NCBI RefSeq assembly: GCF_025766255.1
Contig: NW_026516773.1
Coordinates: 1-64,000 of the forward strand
DNA: 64,000 nt
Origin: Zychaea mexicana
Lineage: Eukaryota > Mucoromycota > Mucoromycetes > Mucorales > Lichtheimiaceae
Direction of reading: 5' to 3'
Positions 46,009 to 57,400 of this stretch are shown one piece after another. The translations under genes and the position numbers were made by a program. Position 1 is the stretch's first letter, and each line of letters starts with the position of its first letter. The notes beneath the pieces are model-generated. The model did not search any database. It saw only the letters and a list, made by a program, of their open reading frames with translations, and was not told the DNA's origin.

Positions 46009-46803
46009 TGTTACCCCGAGAACCACCCATAACAAATAAACCAAACATACAAAAGAACCACACACCAAGCGGCAATCAGAATATAATACGTAACTACCGC
46101 AGCAACCGCAGCCACTCTACAACTCTCTTGCACCCCCAAATTATCAAAAGGAACAACTATAAATAGAACGAACCCTTTACCTTGTAAAGATTCGATGAAC
46201 AGCTTGTTGAATAAGAGCTTTACCGCAGCATCCACAGTAACAACAACTACCGCAGCATCCGCAGTAACAGCAAGTTACCGCAGCATGAATTATCTTAGAC
46301 ATTATTAAATAACCAGAAAGATATAAATACCCCATCATTTTTATTTGAATAAAGACATTGAATTTCTACCTCCCACTTTTGACTTAACTTTTCAAGTGTT
46401 GTTTTCAATTACTCAAGACCTAAACACGGCTTGTTTTATCTTACATATTGTTTATTGCTCATAACTGAAGCTAAATAAACTCTTCTATTAAGACCAGACG
46501 TAACATTCCTGCTCTTATTTCTCATTTACCTGGGCAGACGTAACATTCCTGATCCTTATTCCTCATTCTTTTTGGACAGACGCAACATCCCTGATCCTCA
46601 TTTCTACTCACTGAGCTTAATCAAGACAACAGCTCCCTACTATTTACAACCTTGGATATAACCCATACACATTTTTACCTTACTTTACACTCATATCACT
46701 TCACAACCGTCTGTAATAAACGATATTATTACTGGTGCTCACTACAAAACATACACTTAAACCGTTACGCAACTACCTGGAATACCCCAAATTCACCGTA
46801 ACA
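46009..46803. repeat. Candidate solo LTR of a retrotransposon, 795 bp
   Basis: Starts TGTTAC and ends GTAACA, the TG...CA inverted ends of LTRs, with a 4-bp direct repeat ATAG on each side (46005-46008, 46804-46807). Inside are a TATA-like TATAAATA at 46322 and AATAAA at 46348, spaced like an LTR promoter and poly(A) signal. It also has repeated TACCGCAGCATCCGCAGTAAC words (46090-46290) and three 40-bp tandem units starting CAGACG (46495, 46535, 46576). No internal gag-pol sequence flanks it, so it would be the product of LTR-LTR recombination. The superfamily cannot be told. Confidence 0.6.
46495..46616. repeat. Three tandem units of about 40 bp inside the LTR
   Basis: Units start at 46495, 46535 and 46576 with CAGACGTAACATTCCTGATC-like sequence, diverging slightly. 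Confidence 0.8.
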
Positions 46804-46869
46804 ATAGTACCTCAAAGATACAGGATTTTTCATTTCGTAGCAGACGTTTGAACTTTTATTTAGGCAGAG

Positions 46870-47210
46870 TGGACATGAATGTTAACCTGACTAGGCATGA
46901 ATGAAAGTTGAGCTGGACATGAAGAAAGATTGAGCTGGACCTGAATAAAGATTGATCTGGACATGAATAAGGATTGATCTCGACATAAATTAAAAACGAT
47001 CTGGACATGAATATAAATCGACCTGGACATGAATTAAAATCGATCTGGACATGAGTAAAATCAATCTGGACAAGATAATAATCAATCTGTACATGAATGA
47101 AAATCAATCCAGACAAGAATAATAATCAATCTAAACATGAATAATAGACAATCTAGACATAATAACAGTCAACCTGGACATAGTTTTAGTCAACTAAGAC
47201 ATAATAAAAG
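46870..47210. repeat. Subterminal 21-22 bp tandem repeats, LIR-3
   Basis: About 15 units of the GGACATGAATATAAATCGAC type, fewer and more diverged than in LIR-1. The minus-strand apparent frame at 46856-47116 is an artefact of it. Confidence 0.8.
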
Positions 47211-48681
47211 TTGAAGTAGATAATATATTAAGTGTAGCAGAGCAGATCAGCAGAATTTTAAGTAAAGATTTTCAGTTCAAGTCAAGACATAATAGAAGTT
47301 AAGCAGTACAAAGCCAAAGTCAAGTAAGATATAGTATGGCTGTTTCACTCGTGATAGGAAGCTTTAAGACTAAGATACAGGAAATGGCAAGAGTGCGTCA
47401 GAGACCCACTGTGTGCACAAGCCTACTATTTTGCTGTGGAAACAGGGCCTGAACGTTTCCCCTTATTTCACCCTAGTTGAGTTTGAAGCAAATTGGAGGC
47501 TGGTGGCTGAGGTAGGTGGAATGTGTGGGGTTTGTTAGCAGCAGCAGGGAGGAAAAAACCAACAACAGCCAAAGATCTCATTACCATTCGCCAGGGCAGC
47601 AATAGCTGCGACGCACACTTGTAAATAGGTTCTACTCTCTTCACGATGAATAGAAGAAAAAGAAAACAAAACGCCACATTCCATGGATTAATTGAAAAAT
47701 GAAATGAAGGTAATTGTTTTCTTAAAAAAAGCATGTGCTCAAGATTCGTAAGGAGTAGACCGCCGTTACTGCTTGAAAAAACGATGGGTAAGTGAACAAG
47801 GGAAGGAAAGGGTAATCGGTTGTGCTTGGGGTATAGCTTTAGTGGATATATGCCCATTCAGAATTACCGCTTCTTTCTCATTTTCTCTGTATATACTCAT
47901 GCACCATCTTGCACCATTCCAACATCAAACTTACGTGCGTAATACAACATCGTGTTCTACTTGCATATTCGATTTGTACTCACAACAACAACGACGCAAC
48001 AATCTTCTTCTCCATTACTCAAACACAATCATGTACAACCTGACGCTGATCCGCCTTTAGCTTACTAGCATACAGCCTGACGCAATTACTTTTCACTATC
48101 ATGTACGCCCATATTACATGAGGACGACTATGATACCGTTTTTTTGTTTCTATACTTGTATGCTCAAGCACATCATCGTAATGACGGTCATCTCTTTCTT
48201 TGTTTGTATACACATCAACGCGATGATAGTTATATCCCTATGATGCATACACACTACCACAACTATAACCCTCCTCTGCAATTCGCTGTACTCGCACACA
48301 CACGATGGCAATGACGATCACCTTTTTCTTTTTGCATATGTCAACACGAACATTGCCAGTCTTGATGGATAATGTAGTTAAATATACCGATGGGTGGAAT
48401 GTGGGGTTTTATTATTGTTACTGTAGATGATATGGTTGGGATAAAAAAATAAAAGTTAAAGATCATACATTATGTAGTCATTATGTTTCAGTTGTCTACA
48501 TAAACAGGTGTGAGATGAGATTGCATGTTATTAGAAGTGCTTCTATAAAAACTATAGATATAGCTCTGAGCGGTGATGATAATATGGCAGGGACACAGAA
48601 GAAAAGGCTTTTGTTGTTATGAAGGAGGAAGTTTCGTTGCGATTACAGCAGCAACTTTATTTATTGTTAATAACAACAACT

Positions 48682-48901
48682 ATGAACAACCGACAAGTTA
48701 CTACCCTTGACGACTTGCTACGCTCTCTCTCACTCGACTGTATGTGGAGTTCTTGCACTCATTCCTAATGAAATCGTGTGTGTTCCTGCTGCTCGATGGC
48801 AGATCTTTAAGGATCACATCTCGGAATTGTGTGGCTACAAATGGGTTCACAAACGCGAGACTGTGAGTGGCATCAGACGCTCTGCCATGCAATGCCAATA
48901 A
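48682..48901 (+). pseudogene. Short reading-frame remnant in LIR-3 centre
   Basis: Third copy of the LIR internal frame: starts Met-Asn-Asn-Arg-Gln, carries the same one-base shortening as LIR-1, then NEIVCVPAARWQIFKD and GYKWVHKRETV. After the last Val codon this copy reads GTGAGTGG, which resembles a splice donor, so the conserved stretch may be a captured exon. Confidence 0.4.
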
Positions 48902-48911
48902 TTACTACTGT

Positions 48912-49225
48912 AGAAAAATTCTTGTGGTTCTTGTGAATTTCTTGTGAATTTGGACCCCTGCTGGCCTTAATCTTGTGGTTCTTATGGATTTCTTATTGAT
49001 TTCTTGTAAATTTGTGACACTGCTCTAGGTCGCTAAATTTTTTTGTGGGTTTTGTGGATTCTTATGGATTTCTTGTGAATTTGGACCCCGCCGACCTCAT
49101 TCTTGTAGATTCTTGTGGATTTCTTGTAAATTTGTGACGTCTGTCACTGCCTACTCTGGGTCGCCAATTTCTTTTGGTGGTTCTTGTGGATTCTTGTGGA
49201 TTCTTGTGTTGTTTTTGTGATTAAA
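48912..49225. repeat. Higher-order tandem repeat of TTCTTGTGGATTTCTTGT type
   Basis: Short TTCTTGTGG/TTCTTGTAAATTTG words are arranged in alternating long units: one of about 50-60 bp ending TTTGGACCCC, one of about 70 bp ending near AGGTCGCTAAATTT, then the same pair again (higher-order period about 120-130 bp), then a shortened unit. It directly follows the broken edge of LIR-3. Confidence 0.75.
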
Positions 49226-49314
49226 CAGTACTATCTTGATGTGAGCTTAAGTTAAATAACCAGTGGTTGTGTTGAAATGCTCTGGGTACATTTATTATTC
49301 ATTTGACTGCTGCC

Positions 49315-49940
49315 ATGTTCTCTTTGCACAAAACTACTGAGGAAACGAACAGCCGATCTTGCGTTTCCCGTGAACAAGTTTTGGACGTGAATAGGATTTT
49401 GCGTCAACATTATAACAGGGAGCATTTATTGTATGTGCAAAGAAGAACGTTATCATAGTCCCTTATTTATTTAACTTTCACGATCCAAATAGAATAAAAG
49501 CTTTGCTCGAAGCAACGCGTGGCGTTCCGTACCAAAACTTGGCAGAACACTGCAATGACGTTTTGGACGCTATAAATAAAGAATATGAGAGAGGTGAATA
49601 TGATTCTGATTTGGATCTTTCGCGTTTTATATACGACCAAAGGTAAGTAAATAGCGATCCCACGCTGTCATTCGTTGCCACTGTAGTAAATAGGTTTTGT
49701 AGCTGTATACATAGAGAACCGCCATCAAATACCTGCAGCAATGAATCTGGCTCCACTCATGTATACTCACCCTCCTTCTCATATTTGTATAGCGCAAACT
49801 CTCCTGGCGACGATTCCTCAGTGCCAGAAACAATACCTTTGACTGGTACGAACGATATCGAAATATATAGCATCTCTGCTGAGGAAACAATACGAAAACT
49901 CCAGACCATAGATGAACTGTTCGACGAGCTAGGTCTTTGA
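49315..49940 (+). CDS. Small three-exon gene, 137 aa, unknown function
   Basis: ATG at 49315; exons 49315-49430, 49493-49642 and 49793-49940; introns GTATGT...ATAG (49431-49492, 62 bp) and GTAAGT...ATAG (49643-49792, 150 bp). Spliced length is 414 bp with no internal stop. The product begins MFSLHKTTEETNSRSCVSRE and has the stretches KALLEATRGVPYQNLAEHC and RFIYDQ. It ends in a Ser/Thr/Glu-rich region finishing IRKLQTIDELFDELGL. It is acidic, with no signal peptide or membrane segment visible, and I recognise no domain. It could be a host gene between elements or an accessory gene of an unrecognised element. The exon model rests only on splice signals and frame, but three in-phase exons without a stop support it. 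Confidence 0.5.
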
Positions 49941-50146
49941 TAATGAAATTTTTAAACTATATAAGAGGCACGAGTCAGATAATACGTTTGTGGTGGGAAG
50001 GCGTGAAAGTTGAAAAGGAAAGGGGTGTAGTTAAAGGTAATAATAAAGAGAGTAACACATGTGAATAACGGGAATTGAGCAAACCTTCGTTATGCTTTTG
50101 TGGGCGAATGGATAGATACAGTAGAAGTGTAGTCAATTGTGGATTT

Positions 50147-53100
50147 CAGAGTTTTCTAATGTCCCCGAGGTTCACATAGCCAGAGACTAATCCAGGATAT
50201 ACATAATGTAGACCGTTTTCTGAAATGGATGATTTGATCGTACCTGCAAAACTTTGAATGTTTTGGGCTTCTGTGACATACTATTTTGTATTTGATCGTG
50301 ATGAGCCTGTGGGGTAACCCCATTGAGAAAGCTTCACGTCACGCTTCAGTTCCACCAAACAAAGAATGCGGTTTATTCCTGAAACACCACAATCTTCGTT
50401 AAAAAAACGCCTACCCTATAACACTCCAAAAGTGATTAGTATCCTTTTAGTGTAATTCCTAACCTCGATATATGTGTGTGAATGAAAGATGAAGGTCGCC
50501 GAAGAAATCACCCCAAATGGTCTCTTGCTCCCTGTTTGCGAAACAGTAGTGTTTGTCCATTGGAAGATCGAGCCGGATAAAGTGTGCCATCCTACTGTAC
50601 AAATTTTCAGCACCTAGACTCTCATAGACAGTGCCGTCTACAAAAAGGTTTGGTGAGACAACTATGCTTTCTTCAAGAGCATTTCCAACTTCGTCGAGTC
50701 CCATCACATCATCTTCGCCATCAATCATCATCCTATCTCCCTCATTCCGCTCAGCGCCAGCTCACAGTCTCTTGTAATACTGTTTAAGATGAGCCTCAAG
50801 TCTCAGATGACTATAGTCTGTCAACCTGGCGTCCCTTTTCAGTCGAGGCCCTCTCAATTCTGGTGCATCCTCATCATCGCAGTCATTCACCCTGTTTTCA
50901 TCTCAACCAACATAAAACACGTCATGCGACTTATTGTCGTCGCTAGTCATTGAGTGCTCAAAATCATAGACTTTGCCCAATAGCCTGATAATGGCAGTCT
51001 TGACATTTGCATTCTGGGCATTAACTCCTGGAAGCTTCCTTGATTGTATACGTCTTTCAGCTTCACCTGCAAGTTTCTAATAAAAATTAAGTAGATAGTT
51101 ATACGTAAACATCACTTACCAACAGCTCTTTCTATGGGACGTGCACTAATCGATCTGAGAGGTCCGAGCATGCGAATGATATCTGGCGCATGTCGCAGAA
51201 GGTGGTGGCAGATGGTGTACATGTTATTGGGCATATGGGGACCAGAGAGGAACATATGCCAAGAATTGATGTGGCTAAAAAGAAATGTTGGTTAAGTTAA
51301 GTAGTTAATCAAATGACTGTAACTTACTTATCCATGTCAATAAGCTGCTCGTCAGTTATATCCCAAGAAAGAGCCAAGGCACACGCAATAACCAGATTAT
51401 TAAGTTTCTCGATGTGCTGGCATCCGGCAGCGTTCAACTGCTCAAACACTATCGATGGCAGAGCGAGTGACAGGAAATCAATCCAGTCAACCGCACGTGC
51501 ACTTGTAGGACGGGTAAAGATATCTTAAAGGAGTATATATAGCGATATGTTATGCAAAAGAGAAACACGCACACATTTGTATGTCTGTTACCTAATAATG
51601 CACCGTCTAATCCTATAGGAAGACTCGACACAGATTCCGACATAGCTATACCCATCTGTCTGATAGCGGCATCACTGAGGGCAAATGGTAATTGTGCATT
51701 GGCATAGGTTTCCGTGATCCATCTGTACACTTGGTGTGCGATGTTCTGGCCAATTAAATGCATCTCATCAAGTCCAAAAAATGATGCACCATGGAATGTC
51801 GGTAAGGCTGCTAATGGTGTCCCATACAAACTGCGTCGCTATGATAGTATATTTTTTTTTGTTACGTAACGCATGTATTCCTCTATATTATAGTCAATAT
51901 GTTCAGATATTTACCATATCTCCGTTAAGATACTCGCGGTTGCTTCTGCTTTGGTCCAGCTGAGCTCCACCAACGAAGTATCTGGCTCAGCCATTGCCAC
52001 TGGGACTGACGCAACTTGTAGCAAGGATAACACATACTCTGCAGCCATAGTACGAAGTGTGTCTGGAGTGACATGTAAGATCCATGACAGCAGGTATGTC
52101 TCCAGATGCAAGCATGAGATGCGCTTTTACTGGTATCGGCGCAGGAATGCCAGGACAACGCACTCACATTCCAATTGTTCCCAAAACCTGAAGATCATCC
52201 ATCAAAGGCTTTAAAAAGCTATGAATGTCTTTGGGCTTGTATGGTCCAGGGATAATGGCGACTTGGAGCATATTCTTCAGTTTGTATCTATATAGTATCC
52301 GGTTTATATCAGTGCCAAATCAAACCTTTATACGTTGCTAGAATACCTTTCGGGTTGAGGAAGCGTGAAGACTACAAGGTGGACAATCGTCATTAATATT
52401 GTATTATTACGGCCTCGACGGAATGGCACGAAATCGTCCACAAATAAGCCAAGCATAATGTCATACTCTCCATCGAAAGAATGGCGGCAGATTTCAAAGG
52501 CACGCCCATCAACAATATCAGTCGTGACGCCTTCTTCTCCTACACTCTTGTTGCCAAAACTTAAAGTATCGCGACTCGTAGTGGTGGCAAACAAACTTGC
52601 AAGAAGGTGTGAGATAGGGATATATCTCATGACCTGTGCAGGCTTCCTGTTTTCTAAATAATGAGGCTTCTCGCACTTTGGGCACTTGTCTTGACTGCTA
52701 GTGATAAGAACACATCCGTCCGCGCACATATCCAGATTCCTCGGCTTGATAGGTCAAATATATCCAGCCCTTTTGCTGGCCAAGTATGGGCTACACAAGG
52801 CTTCAAAGCTGCGATTTTCCACTACGAAAAATGTTTAACATATATATACATTGATCACTACTCATTTACTTACTGAAGCTGTCAATAGAGTGCTTCACAA
52901 AGCGATTGCAAAAGCTAATCAGATTGTCATGACAATCCCTCGGAAGATTGTAGTTAAGAACAATCGCCAATAGTTCGAGATCCCATCTGTTATCTTCGGC
53001 TTGCTGCTCGATATTTGAAACATCGATTTCTTCGACATCCCCTTCATTAATGCGAGTTGGCGCGTCCTCAAGTGGAAGCATAGCTTCGACGTCACTACCT

Positions 53101-53387
53101 TCGTCGTTATTTTCGCCACAGCTTTCGTTGTTACTAGTCTGGTGGTCTACACTGTCACCTTCGCGATCAGCTGGAATGATCTTGGGAGGGACCTCGAGAT
53201 TAATGTTTCCCATCAAGGTACCAGAATCAGCATCCGTTAGGTCGGGTGCTAACACCAACGCAGTAACTAGTGGAGGCGAACTGCTGCTGCTACAGCACTG
53301 TTCCCACTTGTGTTCTTTGACGTGGTTTTTGCACTTTATTGAAGACCTAAAGGTCTCATCGCAGTTATCGCAACAGTATATGGGCAT
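50147..53387 (-). pseudogene. Transposase_21/CACTA-like transposase gene, copy 2, decayed
   Basis: Start at 53387 with a C2H2 zinc finger (YCCDNCDETFRSSIKCKNHV). An acidic linker follows, then an intron near 52810-52868, a Cys pair (DKCPKCEKPHY), the family motif AIIPGPYKPKDIHSFLKPLM near 52240, a Cys motif (YGCRVC) near 52050, HGASFFGLDEMHLIGQNIAH near 51790, and LGPLRSISARPIERAVGK near 51130. The C-terminal part reads WGDFFGDLHLSFTHIYRG (50459-50520), with decayed homology to GYVNLGDIRKL at 50147. Introns lie near 51835-51920, 51530-51600, 51270-51330 and 51075-51120. Stops include TGA in the GYI.PIKPRN block and others. It is related to copy 1 but diverged. A partner gene is transcribed divergently from 53552. 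Confidence 0.78.
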
Positions 53388-53551
53388 AGTGGATAGTGGA
53401 CGATGAGTATGAAATGATAGGTAAGTCTCAATTGAACGATATGTTAAAGCCACTTGGTTAATTAAGGTGACAAATACTTTCAAATTATCACGAAAGTTTC
53501 GCAATTTTTTTTTCTTTCTTCTCTTCTTCATAAAAACTTTTTTTTAAAAAA
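53388..53551. promoter_or_regulatory. Probable shared promoter region of divergent genes
   Basis: The 164-bp interval between the minus-strand Transposase_21 gene (start 53387) and the plus-strand partner (start 53552). It is AT-rich with T- and A-runs near 53505-53550. No TATA box can be assigned with confidence; the call rests on the head-to-head arrangement. Confidence 0.35.
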
Positions 53552-54443
53552 ATGAACACTGACCAAACACCTTCCAATGCTAGCCTCAATTTCCTCAAAG
53601 TCTTTACTCGTATGGAGCATCGTCTTATCAATGTAGAGACGAATCAAGCAATCATTCTAGAGAAGCTCGACCAACTGCTAATGGCGCAATCCCTAGTCGA
53701 GGTGCCAGTTGTCGATGAAGCAGAACTTGCTAAGACGGTTGCCCTCATTCCCCACCCAGTGGCTCTAAATACCAAGGGGAAGATGGTGAAGAAAGCTAAC
53801 AAGGATGATGTCGAGTGCCTTCTCCTTCAAGGCTACCACCAGTTTGAAGGTGGTGCTTTGATCAAAGCCTAGACAGACATCAAGCACATCCAGGAGCGTG
53901 TTGTAGTCGTTCTGGAGAAGAGATTGCGGGATCGTGCTGACAACAGCACGACCTGCTACTTTGCTAAGCTACAAAGCAAGGATAGCAACCGGGCTATTAA
54001 CCTTTTCACGAACCTAGCAAAGAAGCAGGGAATTGATTTTGCTGTCTGCCAGGACCAGTGGGCAGCTTGCCACATTGTCCAAGAATGCTGGAATAACTAC
54101 GGCAGATCCAGCTAGTTGAGGTATGATAACTACTACACTAGAGCAACCACAATTGAATATATATTAACTTTTAGGTAGAGAACAAGAACCAGCTTCTGCT
54201 TCTCTTCCTGTCTCTTCTGCTTCTCTTCCTGTTTCCACTTCTGCTCTTCCTGTCTCTTCTGCTTCTCTTCTGCTCTTCCTGTCTCTTCTGCTTCACTTCC
54301 TGCTTCTCTTCCTGTTTCCGCTTCTGCTTTTCTTCCTGCCCCTGCCCCGACTCCTTCCTCCACGCAGTCTACCAAACAACGCTGTACTACAAAGTGGCTC
54401 GGAGCTGCTCCCCCCACAAGAATAAATATTATTAGAAGGTACA
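53552..54443 (+). pseudogene. Divergent partner gene of Transposase_21 copy 2, unknown function
   Basis: Starts MNTDQTPSNASLNFLKVFTR at 53552. An N-terminal coiled-coil-like stretch (MEHRLINVETNQAIILEKLD) leads to a basic hinge and a conserved-looking part (FTNLAKKQGIDFAVCQDQWA) before NNYGRSS. TAG at 53870-53872 interrupts it. After an apparent intron (about 54120-54173) comes a Ser/Ala/Leu/Pro/Val repeat tail (SASLPVSS units) and a basic end (TKWLGAAPPTR). The frame runs into the Helitron terminus at 54444. Its position opposite the transposase suggests a second CACTA-type protein (DNA-end binding), but I do not recognise the domain. It could instead be an independent host gene. Confidence 0.45.
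54185..54335. repeat. Low-complexity CTTCTGCTTCTCTTCCTGTC repeat
   Basis: An irregular 15-24 bp pyrimidine-rich repeat coding for SASLPVSS-like units in the partner gene's last exon. Length changes here probably cause the local frameshift. Confidence 0.7.
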
Positions 54444-57400
54444 CTAGGTTAAAAAATTGTCCCAATGATTGGGACATTTAACTACTTTCTCACTTTTCTA
54501 TTGATCAACATCTACCTGCCTCGCTTCGCTCGGCTGAATGAGCCCCTTCGCTGCGCTCCGGGTCATTCAATGGATTGGATGTTTCCTGAGGGTTCCCCCC
54601 AGACCCCCAAGGTGGGGGTTCCCCCCCAAACCCCCCTTCTAAACCCTAACCAAAGCTCGCTTCGCGAGCTTATTTATTGCTATGACTACATATAACCCTA
54701 AACGTTATCATTATTACTATGACACGAAACCCTACTACACGTTGGTTTGTCAAATTAAAAGGGACGACAGAGGAACTTTTGACTAGTATTTCGCTGTTAA
54801 TGCGAGGATAACTTATTTGTTGCTATCGACAGCTCTTACATATTTTTGAAAGTTCATCAATGTGTCTGCTTTCATTTGAACATCGTGGTAGATTATTGCT
54901 GCTTGTCGTAATTAGCTGAAAGGTGATGGCAGCTTCGCGTAGTTCTATATCTTATTGTTTCACGTCAGATCTACTTACGAAAGATACCGTGAAGAGGTAA
55001 GAATATTCTATTGTACATTAAATGATAATAAGTGAAAATAAGAGTTTAGAAGCAAAAAGAAAAAGAGCAGAAAAGGGCTTAAGGTGATGGAGGTGGAAAT
55101 GTGGTGATTGTTGTTGTGGGAGAGGTTGGTGGTGAATTTTCGGCTTGTTCAGGAACAGAGGCCGGCGGATGCAAGAGAACTTCTTGGTAGACGATGTTGG
55201 TGGTTTGTGGTGGTCCAGACCCTGAGAGATCGATGGCAACACAAAGATTGTTAGGGTCAGTTGCCCGAGATAGCGCAACATATAGTTGGCCATGAGCAAA
55301 GACATCTTCTGTAAGGCGGACACCGACATATTGCAGGGTTTGCCCTTGCGCTTTGTGGATGGTCATAGCAAAGGCAGGGTGGACAGGGAGTTGGCGGCGG
55401 CAGAGGATGAAGGGATAATCTCCTTCCATTGTACACATATTGATACATAGAAGGAAAAATTCCGGGCCACAATGCCCTTAGTCAATTCTTTTCACGGCAA
55501 TACACCGATCAAGAAGCCTTATCACGAATAATTTTGTGCCATTGCATAGGCCGGCGTCGGGATCCAACTTGCGCATGAGCACTACAGGCATGCCAGGCTT
55601 GAGCTGTAACGTATGGCTAGGTATGCCATTAGCGCTGAGACTGTTTAAAAACTCGACAGGATAGTTGACCACTGCTGCTTCTAGGTCATCAGCGTCTATG
55701 ATATGGTCCTTGGCAGCATAATTGCGCCCTTCACCTGGAAAAATACTGTAGGCTGCCTCATTAATCGCATCGACATCGACGTTTTTTGCTGCCAATATGG
55801 CGCGAGCGATGAAATCTTCAGGTTGCGGCTGTGGATTGCGTATGTTGGGATATACGGCGTCTATAAGACCCATGGTGTCTGCTGCATCCATACGCCATTC
55901 CTGAGAAATTTCTACGCTTTCTGTATATGGAGCACATCCATCGCCAATGGCAAGAAGTGTCTCAGCAAATGCGGGAGCAGCAGGACCGGCGTGACGTACA
56001 CGCATATTGATGGTCAAATGCAATACTTGAACATCACTCCAAAAAGAAGCAGAATGGATGCAATCACCAACAATTTCGGACCAAGTCCCTTTCTTGACGA
56101 CGGGCAGCAACTGGCGAAAATCACTACCAAAAACGACAACTTTTCCACCAAAAGCAACATTGCTCAGGCGAGGGTCAACGGCACCCATGACATCACGAAG
56201 TGATCTGTCAACAGCTTCAAAATTCTATTTGCTGCATATAACAGCTTCATCCCAAATGATAAGAGAGGTACTCTGTATCAAGTGGGTATGAGGACCACCG
56301 AGACGAATATTGCAGGAGGTGGACGCGTCTGCATTTAACGGAATCTTGAAGCAGCTATGTGCCGTACGTCCGCCGGGAAGCAGGATTGCAGCAATGCCGG
56401 AAGAAGCAACAGGTAGTGCAATCATGACGCGGGAGCGCGTATGGCTCAGAAGAGTCTTGAACAGCTGAGACTTGCCAGTTCCTCCAGGTCTATTCACGAA
56501 AAAAACTCGTAGGTTATAATCGTCGTCAGGTCAGCTGATGGCAGTGGAGATGGTGTCAAAGGCGTGTCGTTGATCGTTGTTTAATGTTGGCAACAGCGTC
56601 TGAAGAAGATGACGCTGCTCTTCCTGATCGTACTCGCGCCGTTCGACAATCTCGAGTGCTTCCAAAGGAGGCAACAGATCAAGTTCGGTGACAAACTCTT
56701 GAGGGAGAGAGGGAATTCTGACAGACGATGACCGGTTGCTTATAAACGTGACTCGATGTCACTAAGTGCTCTTTGGTAAACCTGGTCTAGTTGATCAGGT
56801 GTCAATTCAGCCTCATTTGGATAGAGAGCGACCTGCGCATCTCAAAAAAGTAGTCGTTGGCCATTGGATCGCGATACGTGTTCCATAAGGACAGCGGATC
56901 AGCAGGCGAGCAACTGGTAAGTATGCACACAAAAAGTGCGCGGATTGCGGATGCAGATGGTGCTACTGCTGATGCTTCTTCTAAGCAACGATTCCATTCA
57001 TCGTCTGACTCTAGAAGACCACGTGCTAACGCTGCTTGCTGGAATGTTGGATGGTTCACGCCATCGCTGTCTCGTTTGAGATCGTCAAAGCTTCTTGGTC
57101 CAGCCACAGAAAGCAAAAGAAGACGAAGACAGTACAACTCCATATTGAACAGAGAGGCAGAGTAGATGCGCGTCACCACATTCTTAAAAGGGGGATTGGA
57201 GCGGCAGTCCCATCGACGCTCTCAGGCATTCTAAGTGTAATGACAGGGAATCTGCGGATACTTGTATTGCTGGGCAAATTCGTCCCGACGACAAAGAGCA
57301 AAAAAGCCCAAAAGCCTGGTACCCTCCTTTGCAGCCTCGCGAGCAGCTGCCAATTGCTCTGGTGTCATAGTGTCGCGGAAACGCACCAATTGCTGTTCTG

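Larger units (their letters stand above)
46821..48905. mobile_element. LIR element copy 3 (left arm plus centre)
   Basis: Begins CAGGATTTTTCATTTCGTAG after TA (46819-46820), has the subterminal 22-bp array (46870-47210), the arm to about 48076 and the centre to 48905, where homology stops; the right arm is missing. The centre is oriented as in LIR-1. Confidence 0.78.

Noticed and set aside
54133..54477. Minus-strand Glu/Lys/Arg-rich protein
   Set aside because: It is the complement of the pyrimidine-rich repeat of the partner gene and runs through the Helitron terminus.
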